A DNA stretch of 64,000 bases from Platanthera guangdongensis (lineage: Eukaryota > Streptophyta > Magnoliopsida > Asparagales > Orchidaceae): NCBI GenBank assembly GCA_039583875.1, contig CM077150.1, positions 179,866,375-179,930,374 of the forward strand, in the 5' to 3' direction. Under the pieces are notes generated by a model. The model searched no databases. It was not told the DNA's origin and saw only the letters and a program-made list of their open reading frames with translations. Made by a program: the position numbers and the translations under genes. This document shows positions 10,019 through 21,678 of the stretch, piece after piece (within the stretch, counting starts at the first letter, position 1; every line of letters begins with the position of its first letter).

Positions 10019-12944
10019 TTAAGCAAACAAATACGGGTAACGTTTTTGCATCAAGTCCACTGGCTCCCATGTATAATCCTCTTTCCCATGATTAAACCAT
10101 AGCACCTTCACCAAAGGAACACTTTTGCGGCATAATATTCTTGTCTCGTTGTCTACGATCCGCACCGGCTCTAGTGGCACAGACCTATCAGTCGTCACTG
10201 CACCATCAGTGGTGGGGATATATTTATCGGGCCGCAACAGCGGCTTTCGAACCGACGAGACATGGAACACGTCGTGGAGATTCTCAAGCTCTGGCGGTAA
10301 CTCCAACCGATAGGCCAACATGCCAATCCTTTCCAGTATAGTATAAGACCCAACATACCTTGGGCTGAGCGTTTTCACACCACGCACCCGTGACACTCAT
10401 GCATTGGCCGGATCTTCAGAAATGCCTTGTCACCCACTTGAAACTCCACCATCTGGTGCTTTGCATTATAATACTTCTCCTGCCGACTTTGAGCCTCCAA
10501 CATGCGATCCCATATTAGTCCAACCACCGCATCAGTATCATCAATATACTCAATTCCCAATGCCTTAGGGTCTTCATCTTGCACCTAAGACAAGGGGGTT
10601 CTACACATTCTTCCGTAAAGGGCTTCATGGGGCGCCATGCCGATGCAAGCTTGATGGCTGTTGTTATAGGAGAATTCCACTGGCGGTAAAAGCCTTTCCC
10701 AAGGATCTCCTCTATCCAGCACACATAACCTCAACAGGTCCTCTAGTGTTCTGATGGTCCTCTCAGACTGCCCGTCCGTCTGAGGATGAAATGCGGTGTT
10801 AAAGGTAAGGCAAGAACCCAAATACACATGTACCGTTTTCCACTCCATTGAGGTGAAATGACCATCCCGGTCAGAAATGATTGTCTTAGGCACGCCATGA
10901 TACCGTACGAACTGCTCCACAAAGAGGCATACCAAGACATCCACGTGAGCCTCTTTCTTCATAGGGATGAACCGGGCTACTTTCGTCAGTCGATCCACAA
11001 TCACCCACACCGAATCATTCCCAGAGCATGAGCGTGGTAAACCATGGACAAAGTCCATGGATATATCTTCGAACTTCGACTCTGGGATGGGCAACGACTG
11101 TAGCAAACCGCCAGAGATCTTGTATTCTGCCTTCACCCTTTGACAAGCTTCGCAATGTGTAACAAAATATCTGACATCCTTCTTCACTCCCTGCCAACAC
11201 ATGGTCTTCTGTAAGCCGGCGTACATCTTAGCAATACCCGGGTGCACAGAATACTGAGAATAATGAGTCTCTCAAGATATCCTTCCGGATTTTACCGCCC
11301 TTGGGAATGTAGAGCCGGCCGCGGAAATAAACGAGGCCATCTTTTAGTGTATACTCATTAGTAGTCCCATCTTCGATTTCCTTGATTGTCAGGGCCAGAG
11401 CCGCATCCCTTCCTTGCTCCGCTCAGATTCGGTCCCGGATATCACAAACTATGCCCATAGTTGCCAAGTACTTCATGTACTCTGCCGAAGAGCCTTATAT
11501 ACCAAAGTGATATCCATCTCTTCAATCATCCGAGCCAACTATATACTCATCAACCGAGACTCCGGGCTTGAGTCTGGTACCTTTCTGCTCAATGCATCGG
11601 CCACCGAGATCGCCTTTTCGGGATGATAGTTCAAGGTGATCTCATAATTGCACGGAAACTCTAGCCATCGCCGTTGTCTCAAGTTCAATTCCTTTTGTGT
11701 GTGAACGTAATTTAAGTTTTTATGGTCTGGAAAGATCTCGCAGTGGACGTCGTATAGATAATGCCTCCAAACCGTCAAGTCGAATACCACTGCTCCCAAC
11801 TACAAATCATGAACCGGATAATTGATCTCATGCTTCTTCAGCTGTCTTGAGGCGTAGGCAATTACATGGCCGTGTTGCATCAATACCGCTCTCATCCCAT
11901 GCTCCTCCTCCGTCTTTGAGTAGACCATAATGTCGTCGATGAAAACAATGACGAAGATATCCAAATAAGGTTCAAACATCTTGTTTATCAGGCTCATGAA
12001 AGCCGAAGGGGCATTTGTGAGCCCAAACAGCATTACAGTGAACTCATATGGTCCATATCTTGAACTAAAGGCCGTTTTCTTGATGTCCTCCTCTCATATC
12101 CTTAACTGATAATATCCCGGGCACAAATCCAACTTAGAAAACCAATGCACTCCCACCAGTTGATCTAACAGCTCGTTGATCCGGGGTAGCAGATAAGTGT
12201 TCCGCACCGTCAGTGGATTGAGCTCACGATAGTCTATGCATAACCCCAAGGTTTTGTCCTTCTTCTTGACAAACAATACAGGGGCTCCCCAGGGTGACGA
12301 GCTGGGACGAACAAACCCGGACTCCACCAGTTCTTGCAGTTGAACTCTGAACTCCGCGAGTTCCTTCGGGTCCATTCGGTAAGGGGCCCTGGATATAGGC
12401 TTGGCACCCGGACTATATTAATTTGAAAATCAACTTTTCTCTGCGGGGGTAATCCTGGTAGTTTCTCGGGAAATACCTCGGGGAAGTCCCGCACTACCCT
12501 TACATCTTTCATATCCAACGCCATATCCTTCAACTCGAAACAGATCATGAAGACTTCTTCCCCCTTCATATGGGCTTTTACAGTCTGAACTGAAGATAAC
12601 AACATACATGGTGCGAAGCTAATACCGATGACATCTGAGTCCCCATGTCTCAAATAGATTCGTTTCTCCGAGTAATCAATCCTTGTGAAGTTCCAGTCCA
12701 ACCACGCCATACCCAGAATAAGATCAAACATTGGCATCCTCAAGACTGTGGTAGGCGTATCAAAGTCCTTTCCCTCAATAGGTATCTCAAATTCGCACTT
12801 GGCGGTTGAGATCATCTCAGGGCCGTCCTGGAGGTGTACTCGTCAAACTATACCAGTAAAGTATTGTACACCCTCCATATCTTTAATGAAGTCCTCAGAC
12901 ACAAAAGAGTGTGAGGCACTGTTATCGAATAGTGTATAGGCCAT
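10019..12944 (-). pseudogene. Degenerate Tekay pol of element B
   Basis: Polyprotein remains read from 12944 downwards. Protease has an active site changed to LFDNSASHSF (the Tekay form is LFDTGASHSF) and a downstream LILGMAWLDW motif. RT covers about 12380-11920, with [17 protein letters not shown] and the catalytic [10 protein letters not shown]. RNase H (about 11900-11540) includes ASRQLKKHE and VADALSRK. Integrase (11247-10585) shows [34 protein letters not shown] and DGQSERTIRT, so the D-D-E residues are present. A C-terminal chromodomain (10019-10190) ends in WFNHGKEDYTWEP...YPYLF. The segment between [10 protein letters not shown] and RNase H AVLMQHG is deleted (roughly 100 codons against C and D). 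Stops and frameshifts occur throughout. It encodes replication and chromatin-targeted integration functions and is inactive. Confidence 0.9.
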
Positions 12945-13071
12945 CTTCCCGCCAACTACCACGGTGCCTAAGTACCAATAACAAAAACTCTAACACTAGG
13001 TGTCTAGTATGTCTTAAGCAACTTAAGTTTAAACAACAAAAATGATAAAGCTAACTACAACATACCTGCAA

Positions 13072-14161
13072 TCACATCTTGGGGATTCCATTCTTGCGCC
13101 ATGTCCGGTGCGTACACTTGATCCCGGGTAGGACTGAGGTTTCCTCCTCGCTGTCCTCATCCTCGACCTCACATCTAACCCCTTCCTCGAGGAGCTGCTG
13201 GAGGGAGAGCAAGAGGGACGTTCCCAAACAACTGCAGGCAGTAGCGTCGAATGTAGCCCGGTTTGTTGCATTCAAAACACACCAGCCCACGACGCCCCTC
13301 AGGTTGCTGAAATTGTTGAGGCTGAGGCGGTGGAGGAAGCGCAGGAGGCTGCGGAACTAGATGCTCCACTCTAAAATCTCAGTGGAAACGTCCTCCACCT
13401 CTTTGATGTCCTCTTCCTTTTCTAAAGTCCTGTCTCCTTCTATTGCTTGGGCTAGCTTCCATCACGCCCTCCTCAGGTCTCTTACCACTTCCCAAGTGTT
13501 CCGCCTCCATTCTCTTCGCCATGTCGATTATATCCGCCAAGCTAGAGTGCATTATAAACAAAAGTGCCTGCCTTAGGGGATCTCGCAGCCCTTTGTAGAA
13601 ATGCTTGGTCTACCCTCTATCATCCAAATTATATGAATCCGCAAACCTCGCGAGGTGCTTGAACTCTCGCTAGTATTCCGTAACCATCTTTGATCCTTGC
13701 TTCAGCAGAAGAAACCTCTCTTCGAGTTCATCTCGAGCAGATGAGGGAATGAAGTGCTCGAAGAAAACACCCGAGAACTCGCTCCAACTTATCTCTGTAA
13801 AGACTCGCCCTTGGAAGGTGGAGCCCATGAGGTACTTCCACCACCACTTAGCATGTAGTTCCAATACGGACACTACCAACGTTACAGCCATGTTGGCTGG
13901 TCAACGGATCCCCGCCAACAACTCCTGCACCGTGTCAAGCCATTCTTCAGTGCACGCAGTCGACTCTATCCCAAGGTAGGCGGGAGGGGAGAGAGCCCGG
14001 AATGTGCTCATCCAGTTTGAGCCCGGAGCCTGTTGTTGCACTGGAGGCTGCTGCGCCCTAATGGCATCCAGGATGGCGGTGAGCGTCTGCCATAACTCGG
14101 ATTGTTGGAACTGTGTGGGTATGGAAGGGGCAGGAGTGCCCCCCATCAGCTCAACATGCAC
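13072..14161 (-). pseudogene. Broken gag of Tekay element B
   Basis: Gag starts at 14161 (MHVELMGG...), about 200 nt inside the 5' LTR. It shows the capsid region with KWWWKYLMGS, FFEHFIPSSARDELEERFLLL and LKQGSKMVTEY, a basic linker, and a zinc knuckle CFECNKPGYIRRYC. The zinc-binding histidine of CX2CX4HX4C is replaced by tyrosine. Stops near 13900, 13670 and 13379 break it. Confidence 0.85.
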
Positions 14162-14348
14162 TGGAATCTACATGTAGAATACAAACGTATGGTCAGGTTG
14201 GCTAATCTTAAGATCAAAGTTGGACATACTTAGTGTGAATTACATATGGGCACACCACTGCTTCTGCTAAGTCAGTTTGTCCGCAAACAGACTAATCGAA
14301 CGGGGGTGGTACCATTGTTGAATGACTTCTTGAGTTGAGGATCGTGGC

Positions 14349-14360
14349 AAACTGATACCA
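14349..14360 (-). promoter_or_regulatory. Primer-binding site of element B
   Basis: Minus strand TGGTATCAGTTT follows the 5' LTR end (14363) after two bases. It matches 9 of 12 positions of the initiator-Met tRNA primer complement TGGTATCAGAGC, used by many plant Ty3 elements. Confidence 0.7.
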
Positions 14361-14362
14361 TT

Positions 14363-14720
14363 TGTAAGATCCCCCATCCCGGATCCCAAAACACGACACG
14401 AAGGGGGTCTTATGCCCAGAACAGCCGCCTTGCGGTAGCGTTAGCACACATGCTAACCTGTACCACAAGACGCCTATTTTGCCGGCTACAACCAATATCA
14501 ATAATTCTACCTACCCAACCAAAATATAATATCAAGAAGTCAAATCTACACAAAGCAAATATATCCAAAGTACATCAAAATAGAGAAGCTAAAACATGCT
14601 TCTACAACATCAGAGTACAACTCATAAACGCACAAATGGGCTACATCAGAGTCGCTTAAAAAAACTCACATCGGTAACCGACGGTTGCGATGACACAGTC
14701 ACATCAGGCCCTGTCTTCCT
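14363..14720 (-). mobile_element. 5' LTR of element B, piece 1 (inner end)
   Basis: This matches 6660-7015 of the 3' LTR. It is interrupted at 14720/14721 by element C and resumes at 23743. The 5 bp before C are ttcct; those after C are gtcct. Confidence 0.88.
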
Positions 14721-16793
14721 TATAACGCCCAGAAACTCAAAAGAGGGACAGGAGGCATTTTGAGCCAAGTTTGGAATTTTACAGGGGGCACACGGCCTGG
14801 GATACAGGCATGTCCCAGGGCGTGTCGAGCTCGTGTCGATGATATGGCCATGTGGTCGATGAATTTTTGTTCGATGATCGTCGAGCAGGGAACACGGCCT
14901 AGGACACGGGCATGTCCAAGGCCGTGTCGGGTGGTCGACGAACTGCGCTCGACGAAGTGTCGAGACAGTGAACACGGCGTGGAGCCCAGGCGTGTTCGAG
15001 TTTGACACGGGCGTGTCATATTGGACACGGGCGTGTCCAAGACCCGTGTGAGTCTCGGGTTGGTGTTGGTCCTGTGTTGATGGAGGAACACGCCCTGGAA
15101 CACGGGCGTGTACTGGCTGACACGGGCATGTCAGGTCGAACACGGGCGTGTTGGGTACCACAGTATTTTTCGAGACACCACAATTTTGACGGCGAATGGG
15201 GGACATGGCCCTGCACAAGGGCGTGTCGCAGGCCGTGTTCGACCCATGTTTTGCATTTCAGGCCCGAATGATGGCCGTTCGTTTCTTTAATTTGGGATCC
15301 AACGGCTGGGGGCTGCTAGTGCTTGGATATACCCGGGATTGGGCCTTTCAAACCCTCATTTCACTTGAGTGGTTGTCTTTCTAAGTCTAGAGAGAGGGGA
15401 GAGGCAAAGAGGAAGAAGAAGCCTAGATCCGGTCACCGGCGGAGCTTTAGAGCTCCAAATCGCGAGCCGACTTCGGATATACAGAGGTAAGGAGATTGCG
15501 GTGCTTTTCATCCGCGTACATTTCCATGGTGCCAAGGAAGAACGCTAAGGTAACGATTCTCTACTTGAGCATGTGAAGCTCTTCTTTTCCCATGCATGGG
15601 AAGCCCGCTCTCGCGAGTTTGTGGTGAGTTGAGGCGTTCCTTCGGGTAGACATGAATAGTCCCCGTTATGTACATGTAGAGTCCGTAATCTAGAATAGAT
15701 ATAGGAATGATGTTGCCTACCCGGACAAGTTGGTCTGGATCGGTGATGTTGCATTGCATGAATGGCCAGAGAAGACTCCGTGCGAATGTTTGTTTTTCGG
15801 TTTTCTACGCGGTAGATTGCAACAGGAAGCCTTGGGGATTAACTCCAAGGTGCACCCGGAAAACTGGCCAGATGCGTGATTCTGCCATCATGGTGGCCTG
15901 GGAGCCAACCTGAACATAACTGGGCTATGTGATATATGTAGGAGATACGGGACTCGGGGAAGCTTGACCCATGCAGATGACTTAAATTGATGTTGCGGTG
16001 TGAGCAACAGGTCAGACGGAACCGTACCCGATCTATGTGGTTCGGTTAGAGAGACCTAAGGTACGTGGTACTCGCCGTTGGCATAGATAGAGGGTCCTAG
16101 GCAGTGGCCAGAAAGACCAGATGCTCACGAGATATTGTCGTCCTGGGGGCGGTGGTGAGTAAGCGGACTTTGACCGTGATCACCGAGAATGTGCTCTGAG
16201 AGCACCGGTCGTGTGGCAGTGCGTGCCTGCGCCTGTGATGTAGTGTCGTTACATTACTGCTTGGTTATGCTAATAAAGTGCAGGGAAGGAGCATCGCCGC
16301 CCCGATTTTGGGGGTGTGATCATTATAATTTGGTCAGCATAGCTGACCGTTGATTTTGTTTGCCACCGTGCGGTGGATCGTTGCTTGCAGGTGCTGCGGA
16401 ACTGAGCGGTAATAAGTGGGCTAAAGCCCAAGTTGCTGAGCCGGCACTCAAAGGACTAATTTTGAGAGTTTTCTTTTATTCATGTATGGCCGACCTGCGT
16501 GCCGAGGTTTGAAAAACATGTAATTTGAGGAAAACAATTGTAAGGCCATAAGACCAGTACTTGTGTATTTGTACTTCATTCCTTTTGGTTCTGTTTAGTG
16601 GACATTCATGCTAGTGCTGGGTTCTTGTTATTGCAACTATTAAATTGCTTCCGCTAGAATGACTCTGTGTAGGACGTTGTACATTGGTTGGATGGTTTCC
16701 ATTGAGTAACGACCCGGTCTGTCTGTGTCATATGGCGTCGGGCCCCGGCCGGACCTTCTGTTATATGGTATGTGACGGATAGGGGGTGTTATA
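14721..16793 (+). mobile_element. 5' LTR of element C
   Basis: It ends TGTTATA (ancestral TGTTACA) just before the primer site. U3 (14790-15230) contains many acacgggcgtgt-type dyads, for example GACACGGGCGTGTC at 15004 and again about 20 bp later. Two hairpins lie at 16332-16348 (GGTCAGCATAGCTGACC) and 16363-16376 (CCACCGTGCGGTGG). Confidence 0.9.
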
Positions 16794-16796
16794 ATT

Positions 16797-16808
16797 TGGT
16801 ATCAGACT
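16797..16808 (+). promoter_or_regulatory. Primer-binding site of element C
   Basis: TGGTATCAGACT follows the LTR after three bases. It matches 10 of 12 positions of the initiator-Met tRNA complement. Confidence 0.85.
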
Positions 16809-16831
16809 ACTGGTTTCGGTCAGGCTTAAAT

Positions 16832-16849
16832 GAATTCGTGGGCGAATTC
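16832..16849 (+). promoter_or_regulatory. Post-primer-site hairpin, element C
   Basis: GAATTCGTGGGCGAATTC has 7-bp perfect arms and loop TGGG. It lies 23 nt after the primer site and is conserved in D (28363-28380). In E (58660-58677) it carries paired base changes. Confidence 0.6.
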
Positions 16850-17017
16850 TTTTAATGGGTGGTGAGCACATGTGTGTGCGTCATCGTTATAACAGCAAAA
16901 GAACCCATGAATGTCCACTTAGGAATGAAAATACACGTGTTTGAGGAACCTGCGAGTTCCTATAATTGCTGTTTGCAATTTTGTTGGGTCGCTTAACGGT
17001 GTTTTGTACAACTATAG

Positions 17018-18131
17018 GTGACCAAAAGCGGTGCTGGGCCGTCAGAACGTCGAGTTTCTGAGGCTAGTAGTGCACCAAATGATGTTCCTGCAACACCTCC
17101 CTCGGCTGAAACCATACAATTGGTTGCCAAAGCAGTGTTTGCCATGATCAATGAGCAGCCTATAAGGCAGAAGCAGCAGCCCGCTCCTACGATGGAGCAG
17201 GTACCACTTCAAAGGGATGAGCCAAGAAGAGTGGAGCAGGTTGTGTTGGAACCGTTGGTGCCGAGGAGGGCAACCGAGAGACAGCTCAAACATGTCATGA
17301 GCTTCAATCCTCTTGTGTTCTCGGGGTTGGGAACCCCATCTCAAGATGAAGACTGGCTCTCCCGTGTGAAGAGTCTTGACAGCGATGGAGATAGAGGAGT
17401 GGCAGATGACCACTATAGCTACGTTCCTGTTGGATGGAGACGCTAGGCTGTGGTGGGAGGGTTTGGAGCTGCATCTCTTGAGATGTAGGCAACTTGTGGA
17501 CGTCTCGATGGAGGAGTTCTCAAGGTTGTTCTTGTCTAGGTACATCCCTTCAGTGCAAAGGATAGCATTGGAGAATGAGTTCCAGAGGTTGGTACAAGGA
17601 GAGACTAGCGTGGCTGAGTATCTCCACGAGTTTACTCGGTTGGGTCGGTATGCTAGCTCTACGTTCGCGGATGAGGAGCGTGAGACCAACCGTTTCTACG
17701 AACGTCTAAGAGATGACTTAAGGCTACTACTCTCGGGGCCGATGACGCAGGGTTTCATGACCCTGGTCAACACGGCCCGGTCTTTGGAGAAGGACATGAA
17801 GAATGTACAAGCAAAGAAAAGCTCAGGTGATAAGAGGACTTAGTTCAAGGTGCCGGCTAATTCAAGGTCTGGGTACCGTAAGTTCAACAAGAAAGCTAAA
17901 ACTTCTGGTCCAGCCGCCTCTTCTGGTGCTTCTGGGGCGACTACGGGTCGGACCTCGGGTGCATGTTTTACTTGTGGGAAGCCGGGGCACTTTGCCTGTG
18001 ACTGCTGGAACGGACGTCCCAAGTCCGAAAGGAAGCTGGGAGCAACTTATGAAGAGAAGGGCAAGGCGGTGGAGTCAACCGCATCCCATTATGCTACGGC
18101 TCAACCAAGGGTTTATTATTTTGGCCAATAG
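17018..18131 (+). pseudogene. Gag of Tekay element C, two breaks
   Basis: The start at 17018 (MTKSGAGPSERR) is about 220 nt after the LTR. The capsid region carries MSFNPLVFSGLGTPS, EWQMTTIATFLLDGDARLWW, MEEFSRLFLSRYIPS and YLHEFTRLGRYA. A basic linker and zinc knuckle CFTCGKPGHFACDC (about 17962-18003) follow. One frameshift near 17380 separates the first 120 codons, and one in-frame stop lies at about 17842 before the linker. Length would be about 370 codons if whole. Confidence 0.88.
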
Positions 18132-18201
18132 GAGGCCATTAAATAAGCGGATGTGGTGACGGGTATGGTTTAAATTTATAGCAAGTCAAATTGTTTTATA
18201 C

Positions 18202-21200
18202 TTGTTATGTGCGTGTTACCTTACCACTGCTTTTTTAGGATTTGTTTTGATTTGTGAGAATCCGGCAAGAGCACTCTTTGATACGGGAGCTTCACACTCC
18301 TTGTCAGAAGGATTCATATCGCGCATCGGAGTACCTTCTTCACTGGCAAAGGACAAGTTGGATGTGTTGTTACCGAATCGGTGTTCGATGTGCGAGGATA
18401 AAATCTATGGCTTTAAGATTCGCATTGGGAGTCAAGTGTTTGATCTACAAGCGTCGTTACTACCGCTGGTGGAGTTCGATGTTATATTTGGCATGGACTG
18501 GATCTCGGAGCAGCATGTCTATATTAAGTGCGGTCGCAAGGAAGTCAAGTTGGGAACAGGTTGTGAGATGACTTTTACGAGCTTGAAAGGGTCGAGCAAG
18601 ACATTGATGTCTGCCCTTTAGGTGGTGAAGGCGGTTCGCGCTGGAGCAGAGCTGTTCTTTACGCTAGTGGAGGTTGCAAAGCCAAAGCATATGTTGGATA
18701 GTATTTCAATGGTATCGGAGTACCCTGATGTGTTCCCTGGTGAACTTCCTGGAGCCACGCCGCAAAGAGAGATAGATTTCATGATTGAGCTAGTGCCAGG
18801 TGCGAAGCCTGTGTCACGATCTCCGTATCGGCTAGCACCTAAGGAAATGTCAGAGCTGAAGGTGCAACTTCAAGAGTTGTTGGAGCAAGGATATGTGCAT
18901 CCAAGTTCTTCTCCTTGGAGTGCACCGATCCTCTTTGTAAAGAAGAAGGATGGGAGCTTGAGGCTATGTATCGATTATCGGGAGCTAAAAAAGCTAACGT
19001 AAAAGAACAAGTACCCGATCCCAAGGATTGATGATCTCCTTGATCAGTTAGTCGGGTCGACGGTGTAGTGAAAGTTGGACCTTGAGTCTGGTTACTATCA
19101 GCTGAGAATAAGGGAGAGTGATATCCCTAAGACAGCGTTCAATATGAGATACATGCATTACGAGTTTACGGTCATGCCAATTGGGCTGACCAATGCGCCG
19201 TCGGTGTTCATGGATTTGATGAACATGACTTTCAGGGAGTACTTGAACCATTTTGTGATCATCTTCATCGACGACATTTTGGTGTACTTGCAGAGTGAGG
19301 AAGATCACTTCAGGCATCTTCATTTGGTTTTGGAGACGCTGAGGAGGAATCAGTTGTATGCCATGTTCTCTATATGTGAGTTTTGGTTGTCCTCATTGGC
19401 ATTCCTCGGTCATATAGTGAGTGGAGAGGGTATTGTAGTGGATCCGATGAAGATTTTTGCGATATGAGAGTGGCTTGTGCTTGCTATGGTAGCGGAAGTT
19501 CGGAGTTTTTTGGTGCTTGCCGGCTATTGCATACGCTTCGTGGAGAACTTCTCGGGGATAGCGTTACCTCTCACTACTTTGACAAGGAAAGAGCAGAAGT
19601 TTGTTTGGACGCCGAAGTTCGCGCGAGATTTTGAGGAGTTAAAGTGTCAGTTGACCACGACGCCAGTTCTTAGTTCGCCGTGTGGGACCGAAGGCTTTGA
19701 AATCTACAGCGATGCTTCAGGCAGTGGTTTGGGTTGTGTGCTACTGCAGCACGGAAGAGTGATAGCGTATGGCTCGAGACAGCTGAAGGTGCACGAGAGG
19801 AACTATCTGGTCCATGACTTGGAGTTAGCGGCCGTGATTTTTGCCTTGAAGATGTGGAGGCACTACTTGTATGGGGTAAGGGTCGATATCTATACCGACC
19901 ATAAGAGCTTAAAATATTTGTTGGATCAGAAAGATCTGAACATGCGGCAGCATATATGGATGGATTTCCTGGGGGACTATACATTCAAGATCCACTACGT
20001 GCCTGGTAAAGCCAATACGGTTGCGGACGCGTTGAGTCGCCGGGCCCCAGCTCAAGCTAATTGGTTGTCGGTCCATGACGAGCGGTTGGTTCGGGAGTTG
20101 GAGGCATTGGAGAACTCTGGCATGGATAAGCAGTCAAGTGCTGAAGCACTACTATATTGGACTGAGGTCCAGTATGACCTGGCTGATTGGATTCGACAGG
20201 CTTTGGATTTGGATGGCCACATGAAGCAGATCATGGTTGAAGCTCTGGATGGGTCAAATTCCCAAATCGTCGTTGATGATGGATTGGTTTAGAAGGATGG
20301 CCGTCTGTGCGTCCCAAACGTGGGCAATTGCGGGCGGAATTGTTGTACGAGGCGCATCATACCTAGTACTCAATTCACCCGGGGAGCACGAAGATGTACC
20401 GCGATGTTAAGAAATTGTTTTGGTGGCCAGGACTGAAGAAGGATGCGGCGCTATACATGGCGAAGTGCCAAACTTGGGCGTTGGTGAAAGCGGAGTGCCA
20501 AAAGCCGGGAGGATTCTCGAAATCCTTTCCTATTCTGGAGTGGAAGTTCGACGAAATTACTATGGACTTTTTGCTCGGGTTGCCAAGGTCGCAAAAGGGG
20601 AACGACGCCATTTGGGTGGTCGTAGATCGTCTAACGAAGGTGTCGCACTTCATTCCGTATAGGAAGGATGATCCAGTTGAGAGATTGGCAAAGTTGTATG
20701 TGGATAACATAGTACGGCTTCACGGTGTGCCCCGCAACATCGTGAGTGACCGAGATGGGCGCTTCGCGTCCAACGATTGAAGGTTGGTGCAGCAGATGTT
20801 GGGAACGAAGCTGAGTTTTAGCATCGCCTTCCCTCCTCAGACGGATGGGAAGACCGAGAGGGTCAATAGGACAATGGAAGGTATGCTTCGCATATGTGTC
20901 CTGGACTTTGGAAAGCAGTGGGAAGATCATCTATACTTGGTGGAGTTCGCATACAACAATAGCTAACTGGCGAGCATACAAATGCCGCCCTTCGAGACCC
21001 TTTATGGTATAAGATGTCGCACGCCGTTGTCTTGGTTGGAAACGGGCGAGTCAAAGTTGTACAAGCGACAAGAGGTGGAGGATGCTACTTCTTTGGTGCG
21101 AACAATTCTAGAGAGGTTGCTAATCGCTCAGGACCGCCACGCTAAGTATTATAATGCCAATCACAGGAACGTGGAGTTCGCTGTTGGCGATTGGGTGTAC

Positions 21201-21599
21201 TTGAAGATCAAGACGTTCAAGGGTATCTCATGGGTGCGGCGCTTAAAGAAGCTAAGCCTGAGGTACCTTGGTCCGTTTGAGGTCCTGGAGTGGATTGGTG
21301 AAGCAGCGTGTCGTTTGAAGCTATCGGTGGAGCTTAGTGGCCTACATGATGTATTCCATATATATGTACTATGGAAGGCGGTGCAAGAGCCTTTGCATGT
21401 GATCGCGGCGGATCAAGTGCTGGTTGAGAATGGGTTGACGACGAAGGTCAAGCCCATTTGTATTGAGGACTCAGAAGTCAAGCGGCTACGCAATAAAGAG
21501 ATCAGGATGGTCAAGGTCCGTTGGGACAATTGCGGTCGGGAGGAGCTCTCTTGGGAGCGAGAGCAGACTATGCTTGAGGAGTACCCGGAGTTGTTTTGA
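18202..21599 (+). pseudogene. Pol of Tekay element C, multiple stops
   Basis: Domains appear in order. Protease has an intact LFDTGASHS site (about 18275-18305) and VIFGMDWIS. RT covers about 18790-19330, with [18 protein letters not shown] and catalytic FIDDILVY. RNase H is about 19690-20045 ([32 protein letters not shown]). Integrase is about 20340-21010, with a zinc region, [20 protein letters not shown] and DGKTERVNRT. A chromodomain is at about 21450-21599 ([16 protein letters not shown]...YPELF). Nonsense codons lie near 18619, 19000, 19066-19072, 19465, 20290, 20778 and 20964, with a frameshift near 20325. Unlike D and E, the RT/RNase H junction is whole ([13 protein letters not shown]). 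Confidence 0.92.
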
Positions 21600-21640
21600 T
21601 CAGGTACCGTTTAAGTTTTATGCTTATATTTCCTTTATGT

Positions 21641-21658
21641 AATTTCATGGATGAAATT
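21641..21658 (+). promoter_or_regulatory. Pre-polypurine hairpin, element C
   Basis: AATTTCATGGATGAAATT has 8-bp perfect arms and loop GG. At the same position D and E read AATTTCGGGACGAAATT. The G-to-A and C-to-T changes are paired across the stem. Confidence 0.55.
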
Positions 21659-21677
21659 CTTTTAAGAGGGAGAGAGT
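21659..21677 (+). promoter_or_regulatory. Polypurine tract of element C
   Basis: The purine run ending 'aagagggagagagt' lies directly before the 3' LTR start (21679). It is the expected primer for plus-strand DNA synthesis. Confidence 0.75.
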
Positions 21678-21678
21678 T

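Noticed and set aside
17042..17689. 215-codon minus-strand ORF
   Set aside because: It is an antisense shadow of element C gag, whose capsid motifs are on the plus strand.
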